From contig NZ_AJZD02000320.1 in the NCBI RefSeq assembly GCF_000272105.2, positions 1-40,342 on the forward strand: a stretch of 40,342 nt of DNA, in the 5' to 3' direction. Origin of the DNA: Vibrio splendidus 12E03 (GTDB lineage Bacteria > Pseudomonadota > Gammaproteobacteria > Enterobacterales > Vibrionaceae). A program made the translations under genes and the position numbers. Each line of letters starts with the position of its first letter. The first letter of the stretch is position 1. Positions 7,615 through 16,117 of the stretch are shown one piece after another. Under the pieces are notes generated by a model. It was given only the letters and a program-made list of their open reading frames with translations. It was not told the DNA's origin and did no database searches.

Positions 7615-8727
7615 ATGACGTTTGTTGATCGATTTAAACAGCTCAACTGGGATGACATTGGTATGTCTATCTTCAGTAAAACGGCCGCGGATGTTGAACG
7701 TGCTCTAAGTAAACCCAAACGTGACTTAGAAGATTTTAAGGCTTTGATCTCTCCGGCGGCAGAACCTTACTTAGAGCAGATGGCACAACAATCGTTGGCG
7801 TTAACGCGTAAGCGATTTGGTAATACGATGTCGCTGTATATTCCTTTGTACCTATCGAACTTGTGCGCGAATGCGTGTACCTATTGTGGCTTCTCAATGG
7901 AGAACCGTATCAAGCGTCGTACGTTAACTTTGGATGAAATTGATGCCGAGAGCGCAGCCATCAAAAAGATGAAATTCGATAGTGTATTGTTGGTGACCGG
8001 TGAGCACGAAACCAAGGTTGGAATGAAATACTTCCGCGAGGTGCTGCCGAATATCAAAGCGCAATTTAACTATCTTGCGATGGAAGTGCAGCCGCTTGAT
8101 CAAGACGACTACGCCGAGCTCAAAACGCTTGGCTTAGATGCCGTCATGGTTTACCAAGAAACATATAGCCCAAGTACCTATGCTGAGCACCACTTGCGTG
8201 GCAACAAAATGGATTTTGAATACCGGCTCGAAACGCCCGATCGTCTGGCAAAAGCGGGTATTGATAAGATAGGGATTGGTGCTTTGATTGGCTTGGAAGA
8301 TTGGCGAACGGAGTGCTTCTTCGTGGCCGCTCATTTGGATTACTTAGAACGAACTTACTGGCAAACGCGTTACTCGATTTCTTTCCCACGTCTTCGTCCT
8401 TGTGAGGGTGGTTTGCAACCTAAGTCGATTATGAGTGATAAGCAGTTGGTGCAACTTATCTGTGCTTATCGACTATTAAACCCTGAGGTTGAGTTGTCTC
8501 TTTCGACTCGTGAATCTGCAATGTTCCGCGATAACGTGTTGCCGTTAGGTATCACTAGCATGTCTGCCGCGTCAAAAACTCAACCAGGCGGTTATGCTTC
8601 AGGTGAGGAAGAGCTTGAGCAATTTGAGATAAGTGATGAGCGAAGTGCGGCTGATATTGAGGCTATGATTCGTCAACGCGGCTTCGACCCAGTATGGCGA
8701 GATTGGCACAGCGCTTACTCAGGCTAA
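7615..8727 (+). CDS. thiH: Tyrosine lyase ThiH
   Basis: Radical SAM enzyme (370 aa) that cleaves tyrosine to give the dehydroglycine needed by ThiG. The cluster motif CANACTYC (C84, C88, C91) is intact. It is the last gene of the operon. Having thiH rather than thiO implies the anaerobe-compatible route to dehydroglycine. Confidence 0.97.
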   Translation: MTFVDRFKQLNWDDIGMSIFSKTAADVERALSKPKRDLEDFKALISPAAEPYLEQMAQQSLALTRKRFGNTMSLYIPLYLSNLCANACTYCGFSMENRIKRRTLTLDEIDAESAAIKKMKFDSVLLVTGEHETKVGMKYFREVLPNIKAQFNYLAMEVQPLDQDDYAELKTLGLDAVMVYQETYSPSTYAEHHLRGNKMDFEYRLETPDRLAKAGIDKIGIGALIGLEDWRTECFFVAAHLDYLERTYWQTRYSISFPRLRPCEGGLQPKSIMSDKQLVQLICAYRLLNPEVELSLSTRESAMFRDNVLPLGITSMSAASKTQPGGYASGEEELEQFEISDERSAADIEAMIRQRGFDPVWRDWHSAYSG

Positions 8728-8743
8728 CTAACATCTTGTTTGA

Positions 8744-8759
8744 TGTTCCACGTGAAACA
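8744..8759 (+). other. parS-like centromere site 2 (intergenic)
   Basis: TGTTCCACGTGAAACA is a full match to the ParB consensus TGTTNCACGTGAAACA. It lies 16 bp after the thiH stop and before the shared terminator. Its sequence is the exact reverse complement of site 1. Confidence 0.9.
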
Positions 8760-8783
8760 TCAGTGATGTGAAATCGACAAACA

Positions 8784-8811
8784 AAAACGGCTACCTAAGG
8801 GTAGCCGTTTT
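8784..8811. terminator. Bidirectional terminator between thiH and the aminopeptidase
   Basis: AAAACGGCTACC and GGTAGCCGTTTT form a perfect 12-bp stem with a TAAG loop. The flanking A and T runs let it serve the convergent thiH (plus) and aminopeptidase (minus) transcripts. Confidence 0.9.
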
Positions 8812-8863
8812 AATATCTAACTGAACCAACTAGTTTTGGCTCAGTTACCTGCCTAGCAAGGCA

Positions 8864-10654
8864 TTAAGCGTGAGCAAGTGGTGTTGTTGATTGTCGTAAC
8901 CATTTCAACGTATCACCTTCAACTAATGGGCTAACATCGTTCCATACTTTTTGGTGGTAATCGTTCAGCCACGCAAGTTCAGGTCGCGTCAGTAGATCGA
9001 CGTTGATGTTGCGCTTATCGATAGGGCAACGTGTTAGCGATTCAAACGTTAATACTGAGAAGTCACCTTGAGTTGGCAGCTCAACAACCAGTTCTAGGTT
9101 TTCGATACGGATACCGAACTCTTCTGCACGGTAGTAACCCGGTTCGTTTGATAACACCATACCTTCAACAAGAGGCACGTCGATCAGCTTCTTAGAGATA
9201 CTTTGTGGTCCTTCATGAACACTGAGGAAGTGACCAACACCGTGACCAGTACCATGGTCGTAATCGAAGCCTTCTGCCCATAAGTGCTGACGCGCTAGAA
9301 TATCAAGTTGGAAACCACGAGTACCTTGTGGGAAACGCGCACGTGCAATGCCGATGTGACCTTTAAGCGCTAATGTGAACTGCTGAATCATTTCGTCGCT
9401 TGGTTGGCCAATCGCGATAGTACGAGTGATGTCGGTCGTACCATCTAAGTACTGACCGCCTGAATCGACTAGGTACAGAGTATTCAGCTCTAGCTGACCT
9501 GGTTCAGGTTGGTTCTCATGGTTGTAGTGACACATAGCTGCGTTGCCGCCTGCTGCTGAAATCGTGTCAAAACTTAGGTCCATTAGCGTTGGGTCTTGCT
9601 CGCGGAATGATTGTACTTTGTCTGATAGTACCGCTTCGTTGTGTAGGTTACCTTGCGCGACTTCAGCATCAATCCAAGACAAGAACTTGGCCATCGCCAC
9701 ACCATCACGAATGTGACACGCCTTCATACCGGCAATTTCAGTTGCGTTCTTAGCAGCCTTAGGCATTAAGCATGGGTCGGCTGCTTCAATGATATGAGCG
9801 CCTGCGTTTTGTAGAACAAGTGTGTACCAAGCATTGCTTGTGCCTGAATCAACTGACACATTCTTACCTTCTAAAGATTGAAGACGTGCTTCAAGCTCAG
9901 ATGGGTGAGAAACACGAATACCATTGCCAACGTGCGCTTCAAAGCCAGCAGGGATACGAGCTGGGTCTAAGAAGAAATCGACACTTTCATCGGCGTGAAT
10001 GATGGCATTAGACAATACAACCGGTAGGCGAGACACGTCTAAACCACGAACGTTGAGTAACCAGCAAATAGAGTCTAATTCAGTAAGGATAGCGGCATCC
10101 GCACCTTTGGCTTTTAGTAAGCCTGCAATTTCAGCGCGTTTGCTCTCACTTGATTGACCAACGGCGTCGGTCGCCATTAGGCGAACATCAGATACAACAG
10201 GCTCAGGACGATCAGACCAAAGCTCATCAATCGGGTTTGCTGTTAATGTTGTGAGTTCAACTTTATCAGCCAGTTTCGCTTGTGCGCCTTTCAACCAAGC
10301 TGCTGTGTGCATGCGTGGGTCAAATGCTACCTTGCTGCCTTGTGCTAGTGAATTAATGATCCAATCTAAAGCCGGCTCTTCAATAAGGTGGCGATACTCA
10401 AATAACTCTGCTGGTACCTGCTTACGAACCTGAACGGTATAGCGACCATCAACAAAAATAGCAGCGTTTTCACGAGTGATAACCGCTGCACCTGCAGAGC
10501 CAGTGAAACCAGTTAACCAGTGAAGTCGCTCGTTATGAGCTGGAACGTATTCGCCTAGGTACTCATCTTCGTGTGGGATGATAACGGCATCTAGTTGGTT
10601 TGCTTCAAGCCAAGCTCGAACCGCAGTAACGCGTTCCGCAGTGATATTGTGCAT
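8864..10654 (-). CDS. Xaa-Pro aminopeptidase (M24B, aminopeptidase P family)
   Basis: Dimetal peptidase removing an N-terminal residue that precedes proline. At 596 aa it is the long three-domain form (two creatinase-like N-terminal domains, a catalytic M24 domain and a C-terminal cap), resembling eukaryotic XPNPEP1 more than the shorter PepP of about 440 aa. The metal ligands are visible: VDSGGQYLDGTTDITR (two Asp), the HGTGHGVGHFL region (His), NEPGYY (Glu) and IRIENLE (Glu). No signal peptide is seen, so it is cytoplasmic. The start has AAGGA upstream. Transcribed alone, convergent with the thi operon. Confidence 0.93.
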   Translation of the reverse strand: MHNITAERVTAVRAWLEANQLDAVIIPHEDEYLGEYVPAHNERLHWLTGFTGSAGAAVITRENAAIFVDGRYTVQVRKQVPAELFEYRHLIEEPALDWIINSLAQGSKVAFDPRMHTAAWLKGAQAKLADKVELTTLTANPIDELWSDRPEPVVSDVRLMATDAVGQSSESKRAEIAGLLKAKGADAAILTELDSICWLLNVRGLDVSRLPVVLSNAIIHADESVDFFLDPARIPAGFEAHVGNGIRVSHPSELEARLQSLEGKNVSVDSGTSNAWYTLVLQNAGAHIIEAADPCLMPKAAKNATEIAGMKACHIRDGVAMAKFLSWIDAEVAQGNLHNEAVLSDKVQSFREQDPTLMDLSFDTISAAGGNAAMCHYNHENQPEPGQLELNTLYLVDSGGQYLDGTTDITRTIAIGQPSDEMIQQFTLALKGHIGIARARFPQGTRGFQLDILARQHLWAEGFDYDHGTGHGVGHFLSVHEGPQSISKKLIDVPLVEGMVLSNEPGYYRAEEFGIRIENLELVVELPTQGDFSVLTFESLTRCPIDKRNINVDLLTRPELAWLNDYHQKVWNDVSPLVEGDTLKWLRQSTTPLAHA

Positions 10655-10776
10655 CTGTGTTTATCCTTATTGTTAGGGTCCTTGTTAACACTCACAGTAG
10701 ATATACATGTGAGGGGACTTATTAGGTCAATAAGCTAGCGCTTTTGTTCGTTTGCTGCAAACGCTGTACGCCATTT

Positions 10777-11718
10777 TTATCTAAGGTGCAGAGTTTTTTC
10801 TTTGATGATATCTCGCAACCAAGTTAGTGCTGGGTCATTTTCTCTATCACGGTGCCAAAACAGAGTGTATGCCATCGGTGGAAATTCCATTGGCAGAGGG
10901 ACAACGACTAAGTCGAGTTGCTTGGCAACAAGGTAGGTGAAGTGACTGGGTGCGGTAAACACAAAGTCAGTGTAAGTGCACAGACTTGCTGCACTGTTGA
11001 AGTCAGGAACAGAAATAGCGATATCACGTTGGTGACCAAGGTCGGCAAGTTTGTAGTCGAGTAACCAACGATCGTTACCATCACATCTTACTTGCACATG
11101 ACGCTGTGCAAGGTAGGTTTCCAGATCCCATTTGCTGCTCAGAGCAGGGTGGTTGCGTCTTAACACACACATTTGTGCATCGCGATAGATCTCTTGTTCG
11201 CAAATATCGTCTGGCGGAAGCATGGTTAAACGCGCGTCGTTAATGTCGATGTCTTTACCCGTGAGTCCGATATCGAGTTCACCAAGCTGCAATTTCTTAA
11301 AGGTTTGCTCCGTCCAAGCATGGGTGTTGATATTCACCTTAGGGGCTTGTCGAAATATCGCTGGTAAGAAGTGGGGAAGAATAAGTGGGTAAACACTCTC
11401 AACAGCCGCAATGTGAAAACTGTGGTCACTGTTGTTGGGAATGAAGGTCTCTGGTTGGGTAAGCACATCAAGTTGGTTGATCAGTGTTTCTAATCGAGGT
11501 TTGAGAAAAACGGCCTTTGGTGTTGGTCGTAGGCCATGAGCACTTCGCGTGAAAAGGGGGTCATTAAATTGCTCACGAAGTTTGGCTAATGACTTACTCA
11601 CCGCTGACTGGCTAAGGCACAATCGATGCGCAGTGCGAGTAACACTCAACTCTTCCATCAGCACCTGCAAGCAAACTAATAGATTGAGGTCGAGGCGTGA
11701 TAGTTTCTCGATATTCAT
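10777..11718 (-). CDS. LysR-family transcriptional regulator
   Basis: Protein of 313 aa with an N-terminal winged helix-turn-helix (about residues 6-65: RLDLNLLVCLQVLMEE then SQSAVSKSLAKLRE) and a C-terminal effector-binding domain. The RLDLNLL start is typical of the NodD/LeuO-like branch. It is transcribed divergently from the MFS transporter, with about 100 bp between starts, so that gene is the likely target. The effector cannot be deduced. AGGAA lies before the ATG. Confidence 0.92.
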   Translation of the reverse strand: MNIEKLSRLDLNLLVCLQVLMEELSVTRTAHRLCLSQSAVSKSLAKLREQFNDPLFTRSAHGLRPTPKAVFLKPRLETLINQLDVLTQPETFIPNNSDHSFHIAAVESVYPLILPHFLPAIFRQAPKVNINTHAWTEQTFKKLQLGELDIGLTGKDIDINDARLTMLPPDDICEQEIYRDAQMCVLRRNHPALSSKWDLETYLAQRHVQVRCDGNDRWLLDYKLADLGHQRDIAISVPDFNSAASLCTYTDFVFTAPSHFTYLVAKQLDLVVVPLPMEFPPMAYTLFWHRDRENDPALTWLRDIIKEKTLHLR

Positions 11719-11819
11719 GTGAGTTTCCTATTTGGAATAATGCTAATGAGTATATGCCATTTTTGTTCATATCTTTAGTTGGTTATTATGCACCTAAATT
11801 AACTCATTCGGAGAATCTT

Positions 11820-13019
11820 GTGCCTTCTAACGCGCTTCCAACCCCTAGTAAACTGCAGGTTGCTTTATTGGCAATGTTGGTTCTATTTAGCCCTTTGGCT
11901 ATTGATATCTATCTACCAGCTCTGCCACAAATTTCGACAGCGTTTCACGTGGAACATGCACTAGCACAAGATACGATTACCTGGTTTTTATTCGCCATGG
12001 GTGTCGGGCAATTATTTGCTGGCCCTTTAGCTGATAAGTTAGGACGTCGAACCGTTGCATTGGGAGGTGTTAGTATCTATGCATTGAGTGCTTGCTTGGC
12101 GTGGGCAGCTCAATCGATTGATATGATGCTAATAGCTCGGCTGCTACAAGGCTTAGGAGCTTGTGCGACTTCTGTAGCAGCCTTTGCGACGGTTCGCGAT
12201 CTATTTGGCCCTGAAAAAAGTGGCCGCATGATCAGTTACCTCAATGGTGCCATTTGCTTTATTCCTGCACTGGCACCGATTCTTGGTGCTTGGTTGACTC
12301 AACAGTTTGGCTGGCGCTCGAACTTTAGCTTTATGGCTGTGTTCGCGGTAGTTGTTGGCAGCATCTTATTCTTCCAAATGAAAGAGTCTAACCCGGCGAC
12401 AGAGAAGGTTGCTGTGTTCAAACTGGAGCGTTACTGGTCAGTACTGAAAACACCATCGTTCCTTTTCCATGCAACCTTGTGTTTGATGGCGATGGCAGTA
12501 ATTCTTGCTTATGTTACCTCTGCACCGGTTGTGTTGATGGAAAACTTAGGTTTGACGATGAACGAGTTTACCTTCTGGTTTGGTATTAACGCGGTTATCA
12601 ACATCACTGCTGCATTCACTGCACCGAAGTTCATGGACCGTTTTGGTACTTACAAAGCATTGGTTGTCGGTATTTCAACGCTTGGCTTAGCGGGTGTGGT
12701 TATGTTGGTGCTTGCTGAGCATGCTAGCGCGATCGCATTCATGCTGCCGATTTTCTTATCTTCAGTTGGTTTCGCATGGATTCTTGGTGCCGCAGCTGGT
12801 AAGGCACTTGAACCTTTTGGTGACCGTGCGGGTACCGCAGCTGCGTTGCTTGGCTTGTTCCAAATGAGCGGTTCAGGACTTCTTGTGGGTACGATGCAAC
12901 GTCTTGATTTAACGTCTCAAGTGATGATTGCGCTGCAAATGTTCCTTATTGTTCCTGCATTGTTAGTGCTTGCGAGCAAAGCGGGTAAGTCATGGCACAT
13001 GACGTTTGCTAAGGCATAA
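11820..13019 (+). CDS. MFS drug transporter, Bcr/CflA family
   Basis: Twelve-helix proton antiporter of 399 aa. PLAIDIYLPALP in the first helix and GPLADKLGRRTV in the loop between helices 2 and 3 are hallmarks of the Bcr/CflA family of efflux pumps. The open frame extends further upstream, but GTG at 11820 has GGAGA five bases before it and gives the usual start just before helix 1. ATG at 11754 is an alternative with a weaker ribosome site. Divergent from the LysR gene. A parS-like site lies at codons 41-46, between helices 1 and 2. Substrate unknown. Confidence 0.88.
   Translation: MPSNALPTPSKLQVALLAMLVLFSPLAIDIYLPALPQISTAFHVEHALAQDTITWFLFAMGVGQLFAGPLADKLGRRTVALGGVSIYALSACLAWAAQSIDMMLIARLLQGLGACATSVAAFATVRDLFGPEKSGRMISYLNGAICFIPALAPILGAWLTQQFGWRSNFSFMAVFAVVVGSILFFQMKESNPATEKVAVFKLERYWSVLKTPSFLFHATLCLMAMAVILAYVTSAPVVLMENLGLTMNEFTFWFGINAVINITAAFTAPKFMDRFGTYKALVVGISTLGLAGVVMLVLAEHASAIAFMLPIFLSSVGFAWILGAAAGKALEPFGDRAGTAAALLGLFQMSGSGLLVGTMQRLDLTSQVMIALQMFLIVPALLVLASKAGKSWHMTFAKA
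11941..11956 (+). other. parS-like centromere site 3 (inside the MFS gene)
   Basis: CGTTTCACGTGGAACA differs from site 1 only in the first base, so 15 of 16 positions agree. It has the same orientation as site 1. The ParB core GTTTCACGTGGAAC is complete. Confidence 0.75.
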
Positions 13020-13121
13020 GTCTCAAGGGTGACAAAATATACAAATGGCGGTTTGCGAAACGTTAAAACATGGTATATTTGTCACTCATTGAAACGTTAG
13101 TCCCCAACGGAAAATACTGTA

Positions 13122-13403
13122 ATGTCATTAACAACCTACGAAATGGCGCGCATCTTAGAACAAATGGAAGATGCACCTGAAAAGGTCATGTTTGGTAAAT
13201 TGCTTAAAGAGCTAGGAAACCAAAGTGAAGAGCGTATTCGCAGTGCGGCAAAACAAGTTCCAATTGATACTTTGCGAGATATCATTTACCAATTTCAACG
13301 CGTGGTTGAATCTCGTAAAGGTGAACAAGTTCAGCTACTAGCAAAAGAGCTAGCCGAGCAAGGTATCTCTGCTGAAGAGCTACAAGCTTTTCTAAACAAG
13401 TAG
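13122..13403 (+). CDS. Small protein resembling the H-NS oligomerisation region
   Basis: Protein of 93 aa, predicted almost wholly helical. Residues about 47-93 (VPIDTLRDIIYQFQRVVESR, then LLAKELAEQGISAEELQAFL) follow the pattern of the H-NS/VicH N-terminal region: a TLEqLee helix, a VV.eRk segment, and an 'A..GI...EL...L' end. The H-NS C-terminal DNA-binding motif is absent because the protein ends there. I infer a possible H-NS-interacting modulator like H-NST, or simply an unrelated coiled coil. It is a single gene with its own terminator. A candidate promoter (TTGCGA 13053, TATATT 13074, 15-bp spacing) is weak. Confidence 0.75.
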   Translation: MSLTTYEMARILEQMEDAPEKVMFGKLLKELGNQSEERIRSAAKQVPIDTLRDIIYQFQRVVESRKGEQVQLLAKELAEQGISAEELQAFLNK

Positions 13404-13421
13404 TTTATTCCAGATAAAAAG

Positions 13422-13446
13422 AAACCACTCAATTGAGTGGTTTTTT
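13422..13446. terminator. Terminator after the small H-NS-like gene
   Basis: AAACCACTC-AATT-GAGTGGTTT is a perfect palindromic hairpin followed by T. The A-rich left flank suggests it can also act on the minus strand for the converging DoxX gene. Confidence 0.85.
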
Positions 13447-13488
13447 GCGTTTTGGGCTAGGTCAATTTAAGAGCGATGCAAAATAGAT

Positions 13489-13947
13489 CTAGCTTGCGAA
13501 TTGTTTTCTTAATATTCGATCAAGCGACATAGGTCCGGCTCCCCATACGACGACGACCAGTATCATTAATCCCCACAACTGATGATCATAGAAACCTTGT
13601 GCCCACAATACAGGGTATGACACGACGGCCATTATATTGAAAACGAACAACACTGCAGCCATTGGTCGGGTTAACAAGCCAAGCGCTAAGAATACCGGCA
13701 GAATCAATTCAGCTGCGGTACCCAAGTAAGCGGCCAATTCCCAAGGCAAAAGAGGCACTTGGTATTCCAATTCAAACAAGTAAAGGGTGCTATCCCAAGT
13801 GGCTATTTTGGTGAGTCCTGAATTAAAGAAGACCCACGCCACCCATAGGCGACAAAACAGAAGTAGTACGGGAACAAAAAGTGCCTGTGATTTCTCAATC
13901 AAACTGTCGTATTGAGCCATCATGTTCGTGACTGTGTTGTTATCCAT
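13489..13947 (-). CDS. DoxX-family membrane protein of the bufferin operon
   Basis: Protein of 152 aa with four predicted transmembrane helices and the DoxX pattern (RLWVAWVFFNSGLTKI, then AAELILPVFLALGL and later helices). Proteins like this are found as the last gene of DUF2282/DUF692/DUF2063 operons (GigT in the gold-induced gig cluster), where they may pass electrons or help membrane steps. The frame stays open to 13968, but ATG at 13947 has GGAGAG six bases upstream and starts just past the previous stop. Confidence 0.88.
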   Translation of the reverse strand: MDNNTVTNMMAQYDSLIEKSQALFVPVLLLFCRLWVAWVFFNSGLTKIATWDSTLYLFELEYQVPLLPWELAAYLGTAAELILPVFLALGLLTRPMAAVLFVFNIMAVVSYPVLWAQGFYDHQLWGLMILVVVVWGAGPMSLDRILRKQFAS

Positions 13948-13948
13948 A

Positions 13949-14716
13949 TTATCTCTCCAATTCGGCATTGATTGAAAAGCCTGAGATGACGTTAAGTGCC
14001 ATGACAGTATTCAGATATTGTAGTAGTAAAGGGTCTATCGCTGAGAGCGTTTGACCTGATTGAAATTCGGTTAATAGTTGGTGGCTTTCTTGCGTCAAAC
14101 GGTGGCTCTCAATCTGTGAATTTTCCGATCGGATTAACACCCCAAATTCAGGTTGGTTGATGTCTAACCCATCGAGTTGTTGCTGATAGATAGCCTGCTC
14201 AAGCGCGATAATCGTATAGCTAGAATTAATGAGCGTTATTGAATCTTTGAGATGAAAGACTAAAGCGCCTTGTTGTTCTTGCGGTACATCAGCTAAACGA
14301 GAAAGAGGACGTTGGTCGACATGTGATTCTGAAACGCATCTCACTAAGCTATCTTTTTGCCATTCATACAAAGCCACTTCAGCGAGATAAGGTGCAGCCT
14401 CGATAACCGCAGGAAAGGCTTGGATAGTTTGTTCAAAGTGTTCACCGTAACCACTGACATCACCTGAGGTTGATGGATAACTTAAGACATGTTGACGAGC
14501 CATTTGTTGGAAGCACTCTTCACCAACCAACATTTCAGTGAGTGGGTAGGTTGCTGCCAGTACTTCGCTCAAGCTAATCACAAAGTTATTTCGGTAGATC
14601 TGTATGCGCTGTTCATCGGTAAAGTGGTCGCTCACTATGTCGCAGTGCTCACCATTGTTTTGATAGCGTAGGGCGTTAGCAAACTCCGATTGCACATTCG
14701 CTAAAGAGTGGCTCAT
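13949..14716 (-). CDS. bufC: DUF2063 protein, MNIO partner (BufC-like)
   Basis: Protein of 255 aa with a DUF2063-type N-terminal domain (about residues 5-95: LANVQSEFANALR, then IYRNNFVISLSEVLAATYPL). In bufferin and related RiPP operons this protein binds the precursor peptide and presents it to the DUF692 enzyme. Its start overlaps the bufB stop (ATGA), indicating coupled translation. Assignment as BufC rests on the domain and the operon order. Confidence 0.85.
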   Translation of the reverse strand: MSHSLANVQSEFANALRYQNNGEHCDIVSDHFTDEQRIQIYRNNFVISLSEVLAATYPLTEMLVGEECFQQMARQHVLSYPSTSGDVSGYGEHFEQTIQAFPAVIEAAPYLAEVALYEWQKDSLVRCVSESHVDQRPLSRLADVPQEQQGALVFHLKDSITLINSSYTIIALEQAIYQQQLDGLDINQPEFGVLIRSENSQIESHRLTQESHQLLTEFQSGQTLSAIDPLLLQYLNTVMALNVISGFSINAELER

Positions 14717-15573
14717 GATGCGCGACTCCTTTGGTTGAACTTGTCGTGTTGATACAAGATGTCACTGGCTTTGGCCGCTTCAGCCAATAAAATTGGTGGC
14801 TCTGGGATATCTAAATCCCACTCTATCAAGGTGTGGCGCAAACCATGTTGTGCAATCCAGTCAGTGTAGAGTTGCCATACTTCGTCACAGACAGGCTTGC
14901 TGTGGGTGTCTATCCAGATCTCACCTTGTTCGAGTTTCTTTTTGGTAAAACCTGCCAAGTGAATCTCTTCCACTTTGTCTGCTGGTATTCCGTTTAAGTA
15001 CTCTTCACAGCTGAAACCGTGATTAAAAGATGAGACAAAAATATTATTGAAATCGAGCAGTAGGCGACACTCGGCACGCTTTTGTACCTCGGCTAAAAAT
15101 TCCCACTCTGGGATGGTTGAATGTTTGAAGGCAAGGTAGCTCGATGGGTTTTCAATCAGCATAGGGCGTTGCAGGCCGTCTTGCACCTCGATGACATTGC
15201 GGCAGAAGACTTCTAACGCCTCTTCGGTATAAGGCAGCGGTAACAAGTCATTGAAGTAGTGACCGCCGGTCTGACTCCAGCTGAGATGATCAGAAACCAA
15301 GAACGGCTCGATATCATCAATCAGGTCTTTTAACTGCATCAGATGATGTTGATTGATGCGCTCAACAGAACCTAGCGACAACCCAACACCGTGACAACTG
15401 ATGTTGTGTGCGTGACGAATTTCTCTGAGTTGTTGGCGTTGCGGTGATTGAGCCAAGAAGTAGTTCTCGCTGTGAACTTCTAACCAACTTACTAAGGCTG
15501 GATTTTGGCTAAAGAAGTCCAAGTGCGGTGTTCTAAGGCCAACCCCTGCGTTGGGGTGAAGAGTTTGAGTCAC
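14713..15573 (-). CDS. bufB: DUF692 multinuclear nonheme iron oxidase (BufB-like)
   Basis: TIM-barrel enzyme of the DUF692/MNIO family (286 aa), which uses a cluster of iron ions to modify cysteines in a partner peptide. Likely metal-ligand regions are HSENYF, SDHLSW, ENPSSY, LLDFNN, HLAGF and DTHSKPV. Start is GTG at 15573 with AGGAGA seven bases upstream. It lies between the precursor gene and the DUF2063 gene, so its substrate is almost certainly the Cys-containing peptide encoded upstream. Confidence 0.9.
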   Translation of the reverse strand: MTQTLHPNAGVGLRTPHLDFFSQNPALVSWLEVHSENYFLAQSPQRQQLREIRHAHNISCHGVGLSLGSVERINQHHLMQLKDLIDDIEPFLVSDHLSWSQTGGHYFNDLLPLPYTEEALEVFCRNVIEVQDGLQRPMLIENPSSYLAFKHSTIPEWEFLAEVQKRAECRLLLDFNNIFVSSFNHGFSCEEYLNGIPADKVEEIHLAGFTKKKLEQGEIWIDTHSKPVCDEVWQLYTDWIAQHGLRHTLIEWDLDIPEPPILLAEAAKASDILYQHDKFNQRSRAS

Positions 15574-15598
15574 AACGATTCTCCTAACAATAAGTGGA

Positions 15599-15621
15599 GG
15601 TGAGCTGAGTGTCAGCTCACC
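15599..15621 (-). promoter_or_regulatory. Intercistronic hairpin between precursor and enzyme genes
   Basis: GGTGAGCTGA and TCAGCTCACC form a perfect 10-bp stem with a three-base loop in the 64-bp gap between bufA and bufB. No T run follows in the minus direction, so it is more likely a 3'-end stabiliser or partial attenuator than a full terminator. It could give excess precursor over enzyme. Confidence 0.6.
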
Positions 15622-15637
15622 ATACTAAGCAGCTCAA

Positions 15638-15898
15638 TTATGATGATTGAGTGTTACCACCTGATAATTTGCCACATAGTCCTTTAGGAACGACCACGAA
15701 TGCATCGGATTGGTTGTCTTCTTTTGCTGTACCCGCACATGAGCTTGTTTTAGTTGCACAATCATTTTGGCCAGCTTTTGCCACGCCGTAGCATTTTTCT
15801 TTTGCTGCTGCTTCCGCAGGTGCTGATGTAAGAACTGCACCGCCGAACGCTAGTACACTTGTGATTGCAGCTGTAACAGCAAGATTAGAATTTTTCAT
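15638..15898 (-). CDS. bufA: Bufferin-type RiPP precursor (DUF2282)
   Basis: Exported small protein of 86 aa. Residues 1-31 form a Sec signal peptide (AVTAAITSVLAFGGAVLTS, then APAEA), unusually long-lived in this class because the precursor is exported after modification. The mature part has four cysteines (C36, C47, C54, C75) in KCYGVAKAGQNDC, SCAG and GLCGKL, the DUF2282 pattern. Known bufferins have some cysteines turned into thiooxazoles by DUF692/DUF2063 proteins and bind copper. ATG at 15904 is in frame, but ATG at 15898 has the better-spaced GAGGGA site. First gene of the four-gene operon. Confidence 0.88.
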   Translation of the reverse strand: MKNSNLAVTAAITSVLAFGGAVLTSAPAEAAAKEKCYGVAKAGQNDCATKTSSCAGTAKEDNQSDAFVVVPKGLCGKLSGGNTQSS

Positions 15899-16117
15899 AG
15901 TCATTCCCTCTAGGACTTAATAGTATTTTCATATCGCAGGTTAATGGATTGTTAACTTGCTTACTAAAAAGGATAGGAACAACCGGGAAATAATTTCATG
16001 GCATTATAAAAAACATCAATATTAATGATGTTTTATCTTTTAAGTTACTGAATTTATGATGTTAATTTTTGATTGTTTTTTCTTCTTATTATCCTAAACG
16101 CAGCCTAGTGTTTAGGT
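15899..16117. other. Divergent bufA/uvrD intergenic region
   Basis: AT-rich region of about 260 bp (to the uvrD start) that must carry the bufA promoter on the minus strand and the uvrD promoter on the plus strand. A 9-bp inverted repeat with a 7-base loop (16010-16034) is followed on the minus strand by T-rich sequence. I could not pick out a convincing bufA promoter, and an ECF-sigma type cannot be excluded. Confidence 0.4.

Noticed and set aside
13031..13083. Separated inverted repeat GACAAAATATAC/GTATATTTGTC
   Set aside because: Imperfect, with a 30-base spacer and AT-rich; too weak to call an operator.
15634..15840. 68-codon minus-strand frame overlapping the bufferin precursor
   Set aside because: Alternate frame of the precursor; Lys/Gln-rich with no signal or Cys pattern.
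16010..16034. AT-rich hairpin between bufA and uvrD as a terminator
   Set aside because: No gene upstream on the minus strand for it to terminate; stem has only two GC pairs.
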